A stretch of DNA of 33,807 bases from Myxococcales bacterium (GCA_023248655.1 JAHFEE010000005.1:1-33807); one strand, 5' to 3'; positions 16,373 through 25,603 are shown, counted from the stretch's first letter. Translations and numbers: made by a program. The notes: generated from the sequence alone by a model not told the origin.

Positions 16373-19132
16373 TTAAATATCTTTTATTGCCAAATCTAAT
16401 TTAGCTGCCACGTGTTTGACTTCAAAACATTCTAGTATATCGCCAATTTCAACATTTTGAAAATTACTTAAAGCAATTCCAAATTCGTAACCACTCGCAA
16501 TTTCTTTAATGTCATCCTTGAAGCGTTTTAGATTTTCAATATCGCAAATATGTATTATTTTTCCAGAACGTATAATTCTAATTTTTCCAGAACGAATTAT
16601 TTTACCATCCAAAACATAACAACCTGAAATTTTGCCAAATTTACTCATAGGAAAAATTACACGAATTTCAGCCCTACCTAAATAATGTTCTTCAACTACC
16701 GGCGAAAGTAGACCCGCCATTGCTAGCCTTATCTCGTCAAGCATAGTATAGATTATGTTATAATAACGAACATTTACCTTTTCTTGCATCGCTAAAATAT
16801 GTGCCTTACTGTCTGGCTTAACGTTAAATCCGATAATTATTGCTTTTGATGCAATGGCTAAATTGACGTCATTTTCAGTAATGGTACCTATGCCTGAATG
16901 AACAATTTCAATCGTTACCAGTTTTGTTGAAAGTCCTTGAACTGCTGCACCAAGCGCCTCAATTGAACCATAAACATCTGCCTTTATTATTAAACGAAGT
17001 ATTTTGCATTTATCTTTAAGAGAATTTTGTAAGAAATTTTCAAGCGTTACGCGAGAAAATTTTAGCAGTTCCTGCTCACGGTTTTTCATTGCACGGTGAT
17101 CAGCTATTATTTTTGCTGTTTTTTCATCCTGAATCACGTTAAACTTGTCCCCGGCCATAGGAACCCCTGAAAGACCAAGAATTTGTATTGCCATTGACGG
17201 AATTGCTTTTTCTACCTTTGCTCCATCAGAATCATACATCGCACGGATACGTCCAGAATATTCCCCCGCTACTATGTAGTCACCTTTCTTGAGAGTTCCT
17301 CCCTGAACTAATACGGTCGTTGCCGGACCTCGTCCTTTGTCTAATTTTGCTTCAAGAATAGTTCCGATTGATGGTTTGGAATAATTTGCCTTTAATTCCA
17401 TCATATCTGCCAAAGTAAGAATTCCATCCAATAACTCAGAAAGACCAATTTTCCTAAGGGCAGAAACACGAAAAACTTGCACATCTCCGCCCCATTCTTC
17501 AGGAACTATGCCATATTCGGATATTTGTTGAAGTACCCTATCTGGTTTAGAGCCTGGAAGATCTATTTTGTTGATGGCTACTATTATTGGTACATTTGCA
17601 GCTTTTGCATGATTAATTGCTTCAATTGTTTGAGGCATTATTCCATCATCTGCGGCAACTATTAAAACAACTATATCAGTTATTTTGGCCCCACGTGCAC
17701 GCATTTTTGTAAATGCTTCATGTCCAGGTGTGTCTAAGAAAGTAATTGAGCCCTTTTTTGTTTTGACGGTATATGCTCCAATATGTTGAGTAATTCCACC
17801 TGCTTCACCTGCTGCTACGTGAGTTTCTTTGATTGCATCTAATACGCTTGTTTTTCCATGATCAACATGACCCATAATAGTAACAACTGGTAACCTTGGA
17901 AGTAAATTGTCTGGAGTATCTTCTATTTCGTTAAGTAATGAAGTTTCAGCAAATTCTTTATTTTTGGTTTCGTAATTAAATTCATTTGCTATAATTGCGG
18001 CAGTATCAGGGTCAATTGGCTGGTTTGCGGTTACCATCATCCCCATGGTCATTAATTTTGTAACAAGTTGACTTGCTTTAACGGACATTTGATGTGCTAA
18101 ATCATTAACAATTATTGATCCGGATAACTCAACAATTCGTTTATGAGAAGCTGTTTGAATTAATGAAGCCGTCTTTTCTGATCTAATGTTGTTTTTTTTC
18201 TTCTTATTATTCTGGGACCAAAGTTCATATCCACCAGATCCCATTTCGGCACGATCTTTATTGGTGAAAGAATGATTTTCTTTTTTTACTTTTTTATTAG
18301 ATCTGGAAAGCGTTTTTTGGTTGGCGGATTGATTTGGTTTATAGGCACTATTGAAACCTTGATTCTTGGTTCGCATTTCACGAATAGTTGAAAAACCGGG
18401 CCTTGACCCAAACGGTAACTTATTCTCTCCAGCTCCAGGAGGTCTTATTCCTCCGCTAAAAGATCTTGTTGCAGATCCTGCTGTAAAAGGTTTTTGTTTG
18501 CCGATTGGATTTCTTGGTTTAAATGTTCTGTTTTCCTGAGCAAGTCTTGCTCTGATTGCATTCGGATCAATCATCCTAACCACATTATGTGCGATGAATG
18601 TTGATGGTTTTGTTATGAAATTAAAATGAGCAAGCGAAGCAGTTGTTGCTTGATCGGTAGAATTCCCAGCAGCTAAATTCTTTTTATTTTCATTATCGTG
18701 ATCTAATTGCGATAAAACTAATGGTTTCTTGTTGTCTGTTTGCGGTGTATTAAAATGGCTAAATTGAGAAGAATTTTCGTCAATCGATTTTTTTTCTACG
18801 TCGACCTCAAGCGCTTTAACAATTTCCCTATTTGAATTTAAATTAGCCGCAATATTTGAAATAGTGTCAGAAATTGAAGAAATAGTTGCATTATTTTCTG
18901 GTAATTTGTCTTTCTCTGTTACTCCATCAACCGTGTCCTTTCGGCGTCTTAGCAAGGTTTTTGGCTTGCTGGAAGACTCTTGAGGTGTTTGTAATATTTT
19001 CATGACTACCCCATCGTCAATGTTGCTGGAATGAGATTTAACAAAAATACCTCTAGAATTTAATCTATTAAGCAATTCCTGATTTGAAATAGCAAGTTTT
19101 TTTGCCAATTCATGTATGCGTATTTTCGCCAC
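16373..19132 (-). CDS. infB: Translation initiation factor IF-2
   Basis: GTPase that places initiator tRNA on the 30S subunit and promotes subunit joining. An N-terminal IF2_N module (residues 3-50, [20 protein letters not shown]) is followed by a long, charged, disordered region (about 50-320), a second IF2_N (about 330-385), and the G domain with GHVDHGKTS (about residue 420), DTPGHEAF and NKIDLP. Domains II, III and IV complete the 919 residues. Its start overlaps the ylxR end by 23 nt, so translation may be coupled. Confidence 0.98.
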   Translation of the reverse strand: MAKIRIHELAKKLAISNQELLNRLNSRGIFVKSHSSNIDDGVVMKILQTPQESSSKPKTLLRRRKDTVDGVTEKDKLPENNATISSISDTISNIAANLNSNREIVKALEVDVEKKSIDENSSQFSHFNTPQTDNKKPLVLSQLDHDNENKKNLAAGNSTDQATTASLAHFNFITKPSTFIAHNVVRMIDPNAIRARLAQENRTFKPRNPIGKQKPFTAGSATRSFSGGIRPPGAGENKLPFGSRPGFSTIREMRTKNQGFNSAYKPNQSANQKTLSRSNKKVKKENHSFTNKDRAEMGSGGYELWSQNNKKKKNNIRSEKTASLIQTASHKRIVELSGSIIVNDLAHQMSVKASQLVTKLMTMGMMVTANQPIDPDTAAIIANEFNYETKNKEFAETSLLNEIEDTPDNLLPRLPVVTIMGHVDHGKTSVLDAIKETHVAAGEAGGITQHIGAYTVKTKKGSITFLDTPGHEAFTKMRARGAKITDIVVLIVAADDGIMPQTIEAINHAKAANVPIIVAINKIDLPGSKPDRVLQQISEYGIVPEEWGGDVQVFRVSALRKIGLSELLDGILTLADMMELKANYSKPSIGTILEAKLDKGRGPATTVLVQGGTLKKGDYIVAGEYSGRIRAMYDSDGAKVEKAIPSMAIQILGLSGVPMAGDKFNVIQDEKTAKIIADHRAMKNREQELLKFSRVTLENFLQNSLKDKCKILRLIIKADVYGSIEALGAAVQGLSTKLVTIEIVHSGIGTITENDVNLAIASKAIIIGFNVKPDSKAHILAMQEKVNVRYYNIIYTMLDEIRLAMAGLLSPVVEEHYLGRAEIRVIFPMSKFGKISGCYVLDGKIIRSGKIRIIRSGKIIHICDIENLKRFKDDIKEIASGYEFGIALSNFQNVEIGDILECFEVKHVAAKLDLAIKDI

Positions 19133-19358
19133 TTGATACTCTTATACCTAAAATTTGTTTTTTGAAAGCCCTTGTAAAGCTTTTTTTATATATTGCTTGT
19201 TGTAAACATTCTTTTTTTTTGCACACATATGCTCCTCTACCATCTAAATTAAGAAATAGATCAAAGTTAACAATACCGTCTAACTCAAGCACGAAGCGCC
19301 AAAGTTGATTTATCTTATAAACAGAGCGGCACGATATACACATTCGTTCTATTTGCAT
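19110..19358 (-). CDS. ylxR: YlxR family RNA-binding protein
   Basis: Small basic protein found between nusA and infB in many bacteria; in some it binds RNase P RNA or acts as a regulator. The 82 residues contain the family motifs RMCISCRSV, LWRFV and DGRGAYVCKKKECL, followed by a Lys/Arg-rich tail. It overlaps nusA by 10 nt and infB by 23 nt. The position within the operon makes the identity firm; the exact role here is unknown. Confidence 0.93.
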   Translation of the reverse strand: MQIERMCISCRSVYKINQLWRFVLELDGIVNFDLFLNLDGRGAYVCKKKECLQQAIYKKSFTRAFKKQILGIRVSSGENTHT

Positions 19359-20848
19359 TGTTTCTCTAAATAGTCCCTTGCTTTTGAAAAAATTTCTATC
19401 GATTTCTCTAACGTGAACCCGGTAATGTTAGACATATGTTCTGAAGTATCCAATATAATATCAATTATATCTTCATAAAAAGTATTTTTCAAAGCAATCA
19501 AATCATCGGTTGCTAATTCTAATTTTTCCAAATCATTATCTATTTCCTCAAAACCAAATAACCACCTAGAATACTCTCTGCCTGGCTTTGGTTTTCTTTG
19601 TTTTGTCAAGTGGATTGCATTTTGCTTAATGATTTCAATTTGCTCTTCTTTCATGTTCGGCAAAGTTCTTAAGAAATCTGAATTTGCATTAATTACATCG
19701 CTTATTTTCTTGAATCCGTAATTACACAAAGCTTGTATTTGCAATTCATTCAAACCCTCAATAAGAGATAAGGATAAGTAAGAATTTTCTCGCTCCTGTG
19801 CCGCTTTTGATTCTGCAATGATCTCTATTTTCCAGCCTGTTAATTCTGCTGCCAGCCGAACGTTTTGTCCGCGGCGTCCAATAGCAAGAGAAAGCTGTTC
19901 ATCGGGAACAACGATCAACATTGCATGTTCTAATTCATTAATTAACACACGGGTAATTTCTGCCGGCGCCAAGGAATTGCACACAAAGCGAGCATCATCT
20001 CTGTCGAATTGTGTAATGTCAATTTTTTCACCTCTAAGCTCCTGAACAACTTCCTGAACCCTTGCCCCCTTAAGACCAACACAGGCCCCTACGGGATCTA
20101 CATCATTGTCTTTAGAATATACTGCGATTTTACTTCTAAAACCAGGTTCTCTTGAAACCGCCTCTATACTTACTATTCCTTCAGTGATTTCTGGTACTTC
20201 TTGTTCAAAAAGCTTTACGACTAAATTTGGATGTGCTCGTGATAAGATAATTTGAAAACCTTTTGATTCTTCTAATACATCTAAAACGTAAGCAGTTATT
20301 CGATCACCTATGCGAATATCTTCCTTTGACACTTGTTCCCGAATTGGAATTATGGCCTCAGACCTACCCAGATCAACAACAATACTGCCTTTTTCAAATC
20401 TACGCACAGTTCCTGTTACTAACTCATCTTTTCTATCTTTGTATTCCTCATAGATTACCAAGCGTTCAGCTTCCTTAACCTTTTGAACTATAATTTGTTT
20501 TGCATTTTGTGCAGCAATTCTGCCAAATTTGTTAGAATTAATTCTTACACCCAAGTCCTCGCCGATAGAATCTTCCGTTAAAGAGGAATCAAGCTTTCTT
20601 GCTTCATCAAATGTAATTTCAGTTTTTGGATTTAAAACTTCTTTAACTATTTTTTTAAATTCGTAAACCTCTATTTCTCCTAACTCTTTATTGTAACGTG
20701 CTTCCAAATCAGCAGAGATACCAAGATTTTTCCTTGCGGCACTTAGCATCGCGGACTCTAAGGTCTTGATAATTATATCCTGACTTATGTGTTTTTCTTT
20801 TCCGACCAATTCGATAATTGACTTTAAATTTAAATTTCTACTTTCCAT
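19349..20848 (-). CDS. nusA: Transcription termination/antitermination factor NusA
   Basis: RNA polymerase-associated factor controlling pausing, termination and antitermination. It has an N-terminal polymerase-binding domain (residues 1-125, ESAMLSAARKN), an S1 domain (about 135-200, TGTVRRFEKGSIVVDLGRSE), two KH domains (VGACVGLKGARVQEV; LAIGRRGQNVRLAAELTGW) and C-terminal acidic/helix-hairpin-helix repeats (about 350-499). Length is that of the long form with C-terminal repeats. It begins 5 nt after rimP. Confidence 0.97.
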   Translation of the reverse strand: MESRNLNLKSIIELVGKEKHISQDIIIKTLESAMLSAARKNLGISADLEARYNKELGEIEVYEFKKIVKEVLNPKTEITFDEARKLDSSLTEDSIGEDLGVRINSNKFGRIAAQNAKQIIVQKVKEAERLVIYEEYKDRKDELVTGTVRRFEKGSIVVDLGRSEAIIPIREQVSKEDIRIGDRITAYVLDVLEESKGFQIILSRAHPNLVVKLFEQEVPEITEGIVSIEAVSREPGFRSKIAVYSKDNDVDPVGACVGLKGARVQEVVQELRGEKIDITQFDRDDARFVCNSLAPAEITRVLINELEHAMLIVVPDEQLSLAIGRRGQNVRLAAELTGWKIEIIAESKAAQERENSYLSLSLIEGLNELQIQALCNYGFKKISDVINANSDFLRTLPNMKEEQIEIIKQNAIHLTKQRKPKPGREYSRWLFGFEEIDNDLEKLELATDDLIALKNTFYEDIIDIILDTSEHMSNITGFTLEKSIEIFSKARDYLEKQCK

Positions 20849-20853
20849 TTAAA

Positions 20854-21333
20854 TTATCTCCCAGGATATGATGATAATATGTTTGCATCCAAAATATCAG
20901 CCCAACCAATATCCAGTTCGTGCCCAGTGATAGTTAAACCATGTTCATAATTCATGTTTTCCAGTACCCCTTGGATTTTCTTTATGTTGGTTTTTATTTG
21001 AATATTTTTGCCAATAGCGGCTAGAAAATGACTTTTTTTTGTTAAGGGCCTATTTAAACCAGGACTTGAAAGTTCTAATTGATACGATTTATCAAACCAA
21101 TTAAATTCAGCATTTCCAACATCTAATGCAGTAGATATATTACGACTAATGCTGACTATCTCATTTAGTGAGATTTTGTCTAAATATAATCTCAGCAATG
21201 GTTTTGATTTCAAGTTAAATAATTGCATTGCTATCAATTCGCACTTCTCAAGCTCCAAAATAGGTTCTATGAAATCTATAATTTTTTTTTCAGTGGCATT
21301 TGGAGATTTTAAAAACTGTTCTCGTTTATACAT
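20854..21333 (-). CDS. rimP: Ribosome maturation factor RimP
   Basis: Early 30S assembly factor, first gene of the rimP-nusA-ylxR-infB-rbfA operon. Its 159 residues show the N-terminal alpha/beta domain (IIDFIEPILELEKCELIAMQL, trimmed here), LLRLYLDKI, a central YQLELSSPGLNRPL signature and a C-terminal SH3-like barrel. The ATG has no visible Shine-Dalgarno, and a perfect 18-bp hairpin ends about 11 nt upstream of it. Confidence 0.93.
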   Translation of the reverse strand: MYKREQFLKSPNATEKKIIDFIEPILELEKCELIAMQLFNLKSKPLLRLYLDKISLNEIVSISRNISTALDVGNAEFNWFDKSYQLELSSPGLNRPLTKKSHFLAAIGKNIQIKTNIKKIQGVLENMNYEHGLTITGHELDIGWADILDANILSSYPGR

Positions 21334-21344
21334 ATGTGATTGCC

Positions 21345-21384
21345 AAACTAACCCTGATTTAAAAATTTAAATCAGGGTTAGTTT
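21345..21384 (-). terminator. Perfect 18-bp hairpin between the RRM gene and rimP (terminator or attenuator)
   Basis: AAACTAACCCTGATTTAA (21345-21362) pairs perfectly with 21367-21384 around a 4-nt loop. On the minus strand it is followed by only TTT, then GGC. It lies after the RRM gene stop and about 11 nt before the rimP ATG. It may end the RRM transcript, or act as a leader element of the nusA operon, since almost no room remains for a promoter downstream of it. Confidence 0.6.
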
Positions 21385-21434
21385 TAGTGATATTGCTAGT
21401 AATAGAATATCGCCTAAAGATTAAACAAACAATA

Positions 21435-21803
21435 TTAATTATTATTGCTACTGCTATCGTTATTGTTTTCACCACGATCCGAACGACCGAATCCACCGTT
21501 TCGATTCGATTTATTTGCTCCAAAGCCACCACCGCGACTATTATTATCTCGCGGAGTCATTGGTCTGGCTTCATTAACAGCAATCGTTCTTCCGTCAAGA
21601 TTAGATCCGTTCAGCTTTTGAATTGCTTGATCAGCACTTTCAGATGAAGACATTTCCACGAATCCAAAACCTTTACTTCTACCAGAATATCGATCCGTAA
21701 TTACGTTTGCAGATTCAACCTGACCAAATGTAGCAAAAGTTCTAGCTAACGCCTCATCTGTTGTTGAAAAAGAAAGATTACCAACATACAATTTCTTGCC
21801 CAT
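21435..21803 (-). CDS. RRM-domain RNA-binding protein
   Basis: A 122-residue single-RRM protein of the cyanobacterial/proteobacterial Rbp type. RNP2 is KLYVGNLSF (residues 4-12) and RNP1 is SKGFGFVEM (about 43-51). The C-terminal third is Gly/Asn/Arg-rich and ends in an Asn/Ser run. Such proteins bind single-stranded RNA and are often cold-induced. The ATG at 21803 is chosen over an earlier in-frame ATG because it follows an AGGAGG and begins at the domain edge. A TATAAT at 21892-21897 (minus strand) could be its -10, leaving a leader of about 80 nt. Confidence 0.93.
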   Translation of the reverse strand: MGKKLYVGNLSFSTTDEALARTFATFGQVESANVITDRYSGRSKGFGFVEMSSSESADQAIQKLNGSNLDGRTIAVNEARPMTPRDNNSRGGGFGANKSNRNGGFGRSDRGENNNDSSSNNN

Positions 21804-21991
21804 AATACCTCCTAGAAATGGGAACCGCTTCCGAAGGATTGAGCATTGCGCTAACAAACTTGAGTGAAGCGTTTACACATATCTCTACTTTATTATACTA
21901 GTGTTTTATTTTTGCAAGCCCGTAATTTTGTAAAACTTGTATTAAAATGTTTTAAATCTAAATTTAACGTATTCGAATTTTAATTAACTGG

Positions 21992-22315
21992 TCATTCTTC
22001 TTCTCCTGAAATCGTAACATCATAAGCTCCAAGGGCTTCTAGCAATTCCTCTAATGCATCAATAGCATTTGAAGAATCAAGTAAAATCATTACACGATTG
22101 TTATAGGATTTCACAAGAGGTGCATCTTCCCAGTTGGCTTCGTCTTTACTAATAAAATATTCTTCTGAAGAGATTCCAAAATCATCAAAAATATTCGGAA
22201 TTTCTTCATTTTGATTGTTTTCCATAATCCAAGAAAACCATGCATTTAGGGTTTTAGCTACTTGTTTTGCTGTTTCATCAGTATCAAATGTGGCAATTAG
22301 CTCGATTTCTTCCAT
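21992..22315 (-). CDS. Acidic hypothetical protein
   Basis: A 107-residue, strongly acidic protein (ending SGEEE) with no signal or membrane segment. It begins IELIATFDTDETAKQVAKTLN, a beta-alpha start resembling small ferredoxin-like folds, then NAWFSWIME, an acidic centre, and a second half RVMILLDSSNAIDALEELLEALGA. The two beta-alpha halves suggest an alpha/beta sandwich. No family is recognised with confidence. An GGAG-type site precedes the ATG. It stands between menA and the RRM gene in the same direction. Confidence 0.75.
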   Translation of the reverse strand: MEEIELIATFDTDETAKQVAKTLNAWFSWIMENNQNEEIPNIFDDFGISSEEYFISKDEANWEDAPLVKSYNNRVMILLDSSNAIDALEELLEALGAYDVTISGEEE

Positions 22316-22587
22316 TCTATTTCTCCAATTTATAATAAGCTACAGTGTAAGAAAAAAATAAGAGAATTAAATAAAACTATTTTTAACAAAATAGCAATTA
22401 CAAATTGTGAAATAGAATTAATATCTTAGATTGCTTTTCGTCTTATCACTTTTATAATTTGACAATTTTCATTTTTTTATTTTTCTAAACGCTATCATCA
22501 GCCCAATTCATAATTCCTTAAGATATGAATTGAATTTCAAATATTGTTATTAAATTTTTGTATTATGTCTAGTGTTAAATCTGGCAT

Positions 22588-23499
22588 TTAAATTAAAATA
22601 TTGAGATAAATTATATTATTAGCAATTAATGCATTTAGTAAATTTTCAAAAATGAATAAAAGCGTTAATCCGGGCATCAGTAATGCAGATTGTGTTATTA
22701 AATTATTTAAAACCCGCCTTTCGGTTAAAATCGTAACAATCAACAAGGTTATCGATGTTACGATTGCTGATAAATAATAAGCAATCGTTGAAGATAATAC
22801 CATGCAATATACATACTCTTGATTTGCAAATTTGGGCCCAAATCGCACTGCTAAGGTTTTTTTATTTGCCTTGCGATCTTGTTCAATATCTCTGGAATTA
22901 TTTAAAACAAGTATGCTGCAAGCAATAAGTCCAAGCATTATTCCTGAAACAATGGTTATAATATTCCAATCCAAGGTTTGAATAAAATAAGTTCCAGCTA
23001 CCGCAATAGGCCCAAAAAAAAGAATAACAAAAATTTCCGCAAATCCAATATAAGCTAGAGCATAAGGTCCAGCCGTATAAAGAAAACCAAAAATCAATGA
23101 AAAGCTTCCTATGATGAATATTGGAGCACCACACCTATGAACAAGAATAGCACCTGTTATTGCTGCAAAAATAAAAAAAAATACAAAGCCTAATTTTATT
23201 TTTATGGGAGATATGAGCCCTGCTTGTGTTACACGAATGGGTCCAATTCTTTCTTCCGTGTCTGCTCCTTTCACGAAATCAAAATAGTCATTGCATAAAT
23301 TTGTTCCAATTTGAATTAATAATGCAGTAATGGCCGTCATGAAGAAATAAAACATATAAAAACAACCATGTTCACATGCCAACGCGCCTCCTAATAAAAC
23401 TGGAGACAAGGAAATTGTTAATGTTTTTGGGCGAATTGCTATAATCCAATACTTAAAAATGGTCCAATGCCTTAGAAGTTTTATTATGAAGTTTAACAT
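22588..23499 (-). CDS. menA: 1,4-dihydroxy-2-naphthoate polyprenyltransferase
   Basis: Membrane UbiA-family enzyme attaching the isoprenoid chain to DHNA, the membrane step of menaquinone synthesis. IRPKTLTISLSPVLLGG near the start is typical of MenA. The first Asp-rich motif is NDYFDFVKGAD and the second is NNSRDIEQDRKANKKTLAVR. GPIRVTQAGLIS is also MenA-like. About eight to nine hydrophobic helices fill the 303 residues. Menaquinone fits the b558 Sdh and the N2O respiration encoded nearby. The start codon lies within a perfect 14-bp inverted repeat, and no Shine-Dalgarno is seen. Confidence 0.93.
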   Translation of the reverse strand: MLNFIIKLLRHWTIFKYWIIAIRPKTLTISLSPVLLGGALACEHGCFYMFYFFMTAITALLIQIGTNLCNDYFDFVKGADTEERIGPIRVTQAGLISPIKIKLGFVFFFIFAAITGAILVHRCGAPIFIIGSFSLIFGFLYTAGPYALAYIGFAEIFVILFFGPIAVAGTYFIQTLDWNIITIVSGIMLGLIACSILVLNNSRDIEQDRKANKKTLAVRFGPKFANQEYVYCMVLSSTIAYYLSAIVTSITLLIVTILTERRVLNNLITQSALLMPGLTLLFIFENLLNALIANNIIYLNILI

Positions 23500-23538
23500 A
23501 AATTTATATTACAAATTATATTACAAATTTATGTTAAA
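23492..23538 (-). promoter_or_regulatory. Inverted repeat enclosing the menA start codon
   Basis: TTTAACATAAATTT (23492-23505) and its exact reverse complement at 23525-23538 flank a 19-nt loop. In the menA transcript the start AUG lies in the 3' arm of this stem. It could hide the start codon at low temperature, but the stem is nearly pure A-U and hence weak. Confidence 0.45.
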
Positions 23539-23584
23539 TTTGTAAATTTCTGAATTCCAATATGACAAATTGAAACATTGGATC

Positions 23585-23654
23585 ATTGCTAAGATTATTG
23601 CTATTCAAAATTATTAAATGATTTTGAATAATAGTTTTAAATATGCTTAGCAAT
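23585..23654. repeat. Nested inverted repeats between divergent menA and tRNA-Val/metG
   Basis: Outer arms ATTGCTAAG (23585-23593) and CTTAGCAAT (23646-23654) enclose inner arms TATTCAAAAT (23602-23611) and ATTTTGAATA (23621-23630). The arrangement could form a cruciform or a long stem, or be operator sites for a regulator of the divergent promoters. Confidence 0.5.
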
Positions 23655-23681
23655 ATTAGCGATGAGGTTTACTTGCTAACG

Positions 23682-23710
23682 TTGCTCGTGTAATAAGAGT
23701 AACATATATA
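23682..23710 (+). promoter_or_regulatory. Candidate promoter for tRNA-Val-metG
   Basis: TTGCTC (23682-23687), a 17-nt spacer and TATATA (23705-23710). Transcription would start within a base or two of the tRNA 5' end at 23718. Confidence 0.5.
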
Positions 23711-23717
23711 GAAATTT

Positions 23718-23792
23718 GGGCACATAACTCAGAGGAAGAGTGTTACCTTCACACGGTAAAAGTCATAGGTTCGAATCCTATTGTGCCCACCA
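23718..23792 (+). tRNA. tRNA-Val(CAC), CCA encoded, abutting metG
   Basis: Acceptor GGGCACA pairs with TGTGCCC; discriminator A; CCA encoded at 23790-23792. The D arm is ACTC/GAGT with a short loop. The anticodon stem TTACC/GGTAA presents loop TTCACAC, anticodon CAC, reading GUG. The T arm is ATAGG TTCGAAT CCTAT. The next base, 23793, is the A of the metG ATG. Confidence 0.96.
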
Positions 23793-25361
23793 ATGAGATA
23801 TTTAGTAACCACGGCTCTTCCGTATGCGAATGGACCAATACATCTTGGTCATTTATTGGAACAAATTCAGGCAGATATTTTTGTTCGAGCTTTAAGAATG
23901 TCTGGAGACGATGTGATTTTCATATGCGGAGCAGATAGTCACGGCACTCCGATTGAAATTAATGCCCATAAGGCCAAACTACAGCCTTGTCATTATGTGG
24001 AGCAATGGCGTTTTGCGCAAGAACAATCTTTATCAAAATATTTAATTCAATTCGATAATGGATATGGCAGTACTCATACTGAATTAAATCAAAAAAACAC
24101 AGAACAAATTTTTAAAAAACTTTGCAACAATAAAGATATAATAACTAAGGAAATAGATCAATTTTTCGATACGCAAGCTAACAGATTTTTGCCTGATAGA
24201 TTCATCAAAGGAGAATGCCCAAAATGTTTTTCATTTGATCAATATGGAGATAATTGTGAAAAATGCGGCGCTGTATACAATCCAACAAATCTGATAAATC
24301 CAAGAAGTATACTGACAAATGAAACTCCGGTTATTAGAAGTAGTAAGCATTATTTTTTTAAATTATCTAAATACTCAAATAAAATAAATGAATGGCTTAA
24401 TAATTCTGATGTTTTTCAAGTAGAAGTTAAGAATTCACTAAAAGATTGGATAGGAACAGGTCTTAAGGATTGGGATATTAGCAGAGATTATCCTTATTTT
24501 GGATTCTTGATTCCAGGAGAAATTAATAAATATTTTTACGTTTGGTTAGATGCCCCAATTGGATATATTAGCTTATCGGAAGCCACTGGAAGAGAAAACA
24601 TCTGGATAGATTCTGAGACTAAAATTATCCACTTTATTGGGAAGGATATTATTTATTTTCATGGATTATTTTGGCCCGCAATCTTAATGAGTATTAATTA
24701 CAATTTGCCCAGCAAAGTCATGGTTCATGGAATGCTGACTATAGATGGTGAAAAAATGTCCAAATCTCGCAACACTTATATTTTGGCAGATCAATTTCAT
24801 TCAATTTTTAATCCAGAAGCATTAAGATATTATTTTGCTTGTAAATTAAGTGCCAATATTGAGGATATTGATTTTAATATTTCAGATTTGTGCTCACGGA
24901 TAAATTCGGATTTAGTTAATAAGATAATTAATCTTATAAGCAGAACGGTGCCTTTATTGCAGAAGAATTACAATGGTAAAATTACATCAATGGAACCTTT
25001 TATAGTTGATCGTGTTTGCGAAATTGCTAACAGTGTTGAAAATTACTATAGAGCTGGGCAAATAAATCAAGTAATTAAGAATGTAATACAGATAGCTGAC
25101 ATTTCAAATAAATTTTTACAAGACTTAAGTCCGTGGGATGCTTCCAAGTGTACAGCCAAAGATGCACATAAAGTTTTAAATACTGCGTTATGGTCTGGAA
25201 AGGTGTGTTTGGGATTACTAAAGCCAATTATACCAAATATTGCGGCAAAGATGGAAAATCTATTGGATTTGGAATTCGTTAATTTTAAAAATGTTTTAGA
25301 ACCATTAAGCAAACCAGTGCTTAAAAAATATATTCACTTATTTGAAAGAATTGTTGCATAA
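23793..25361 (+). CDS. metG: Methionyl-tRNA synthetase
   Basis: Class I aminoacyl-tRNA synthetase charging initiator and elongator tRNA-Met. HLGH (residues 17-20 in PYANGPIHLGH) is the HIGH motif and GEKMSKSRNTY holds KMSKS. A four-cysteine zinc knuckle is visible (CPKC...CEKCG, about residues 145-165). Its 522 residues stop after the anticodon-binding helices, so the C-terminal dimerisation/tRNA-binding domain of longer MetRS is absent. The ATG follows the tRNA-Val CCA with no gap; a longer TTG start would lie inside the tRNA and is rejected because MRYLVTTALPYANG is the normal family N-terminus. No Shine-Dalgarno is possible outside the tRNA body. Confidence 0.96.
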   Translation: MRYLVTTALPYANGPIHLGHLLEQIQADIFVRALRMSGDDVIFICGADSHGTPIEINAHKAKLQPCHYVEQWRFAQEQSLSKYLIQFDNGYGSTHTELNQKNTEQIFKKLCNNKDIITKEIDQFFDTQANRFLPDRFIKGECPKCFSFDQYGDNCEKCGAVYNPTNLINPRSILTNETPVIRSSKHYFFKLSKYSNKINEWLNNSDVFQVEVKNSLKDWIGTGLKDWDISRDYPYFGFLIPGEINKYFYVWLDAPIGYISLSEATGRENIWIDSETKIIHFIGKDIIYFHGLFWPAILMSINYNLPSKVMVHGMLTIDGEKMSKSRNTYILADQFHSIFNPEALRYYFACKLSANIEDIDFNISDLCSRINSDLVNKIINLISRTVPLLQKNYNGKITSMEPFIVDRVCEIANSVENYYRAGQINQVIKNVIQIADISNKFLQDLSPWDASKCTAKDAHKVLNTALWSGKVCLGLLKPIIPNIAAKMENLLDLEFVNFKNVLEPLSKPVLKKYIHLFERIVA

Positions 25362-25405
25362 TATTCATTAGTCATCTTGTGTTGTTCTACGAGTCTGTAA
25401 ACAAA

Positions 25406-25436
25406 CCATGGGTCCATGAACGAAACACGGACCTGG
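25406..25436 (+). other. Small hairpin between metG and tRNA-Ala
   Basis: GGTCC (25411-25415) pairs with GGACC (25429-25433), extended by CCA/TGG outside with a two-base bulge, over a 13-nt loop. An A-run follows, so it is not a typical terminator on the + strand. It may be part of the tRNA-Ala precursor leader. Confidence 0.3.
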
Positions 25437-25530
25437 AAAAAACTGCTGAGGTTATTAAAATTTAAAAATCAAAGCTAGACAATCGAATTGTTTATATGTA
25501 TTTATTTACCAAGATAGTTGAAGCAACGGA

Positions 25531-25603
25531 GGGGTCATAGCTCAGCTGGGAGAGCGTATGAATGGCATTCATAAGGTCGGCGGTTCGAGCCCGCCTGGCT
25601 CCA
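25531..25603 (+). tRNA. tRNA-Ala(GGC), CCA not encoded
   Basis: Acceptor GGGGTCA with TGGCTCC (two G-U pairs), discriminator A. The D arm is GCTCAGCTGGGAGAGC. The anticodon stem TATGA/TCATA holds loop ATGGCAT, anticodon GGC for GCC codons. T arm GGCGG TTCGAGC CCGCC. The gene is followed by TGTG, so CCA must be added enzymatically. Confidence 0.95.

Noticed and set aside
21804-21857. Upstream ATG adding 18 residues to the RRM protein
   Set aside because: The downstream ATG has an AGGAGG and begins at the domain edge; the extension is unlike the family.
23781-23792. Earlier TTG start for metG
   Set aside because: It lies inside the tRNA-Val acceptor stem, and MRYLVTTALPYANG is the normal MetRS start.
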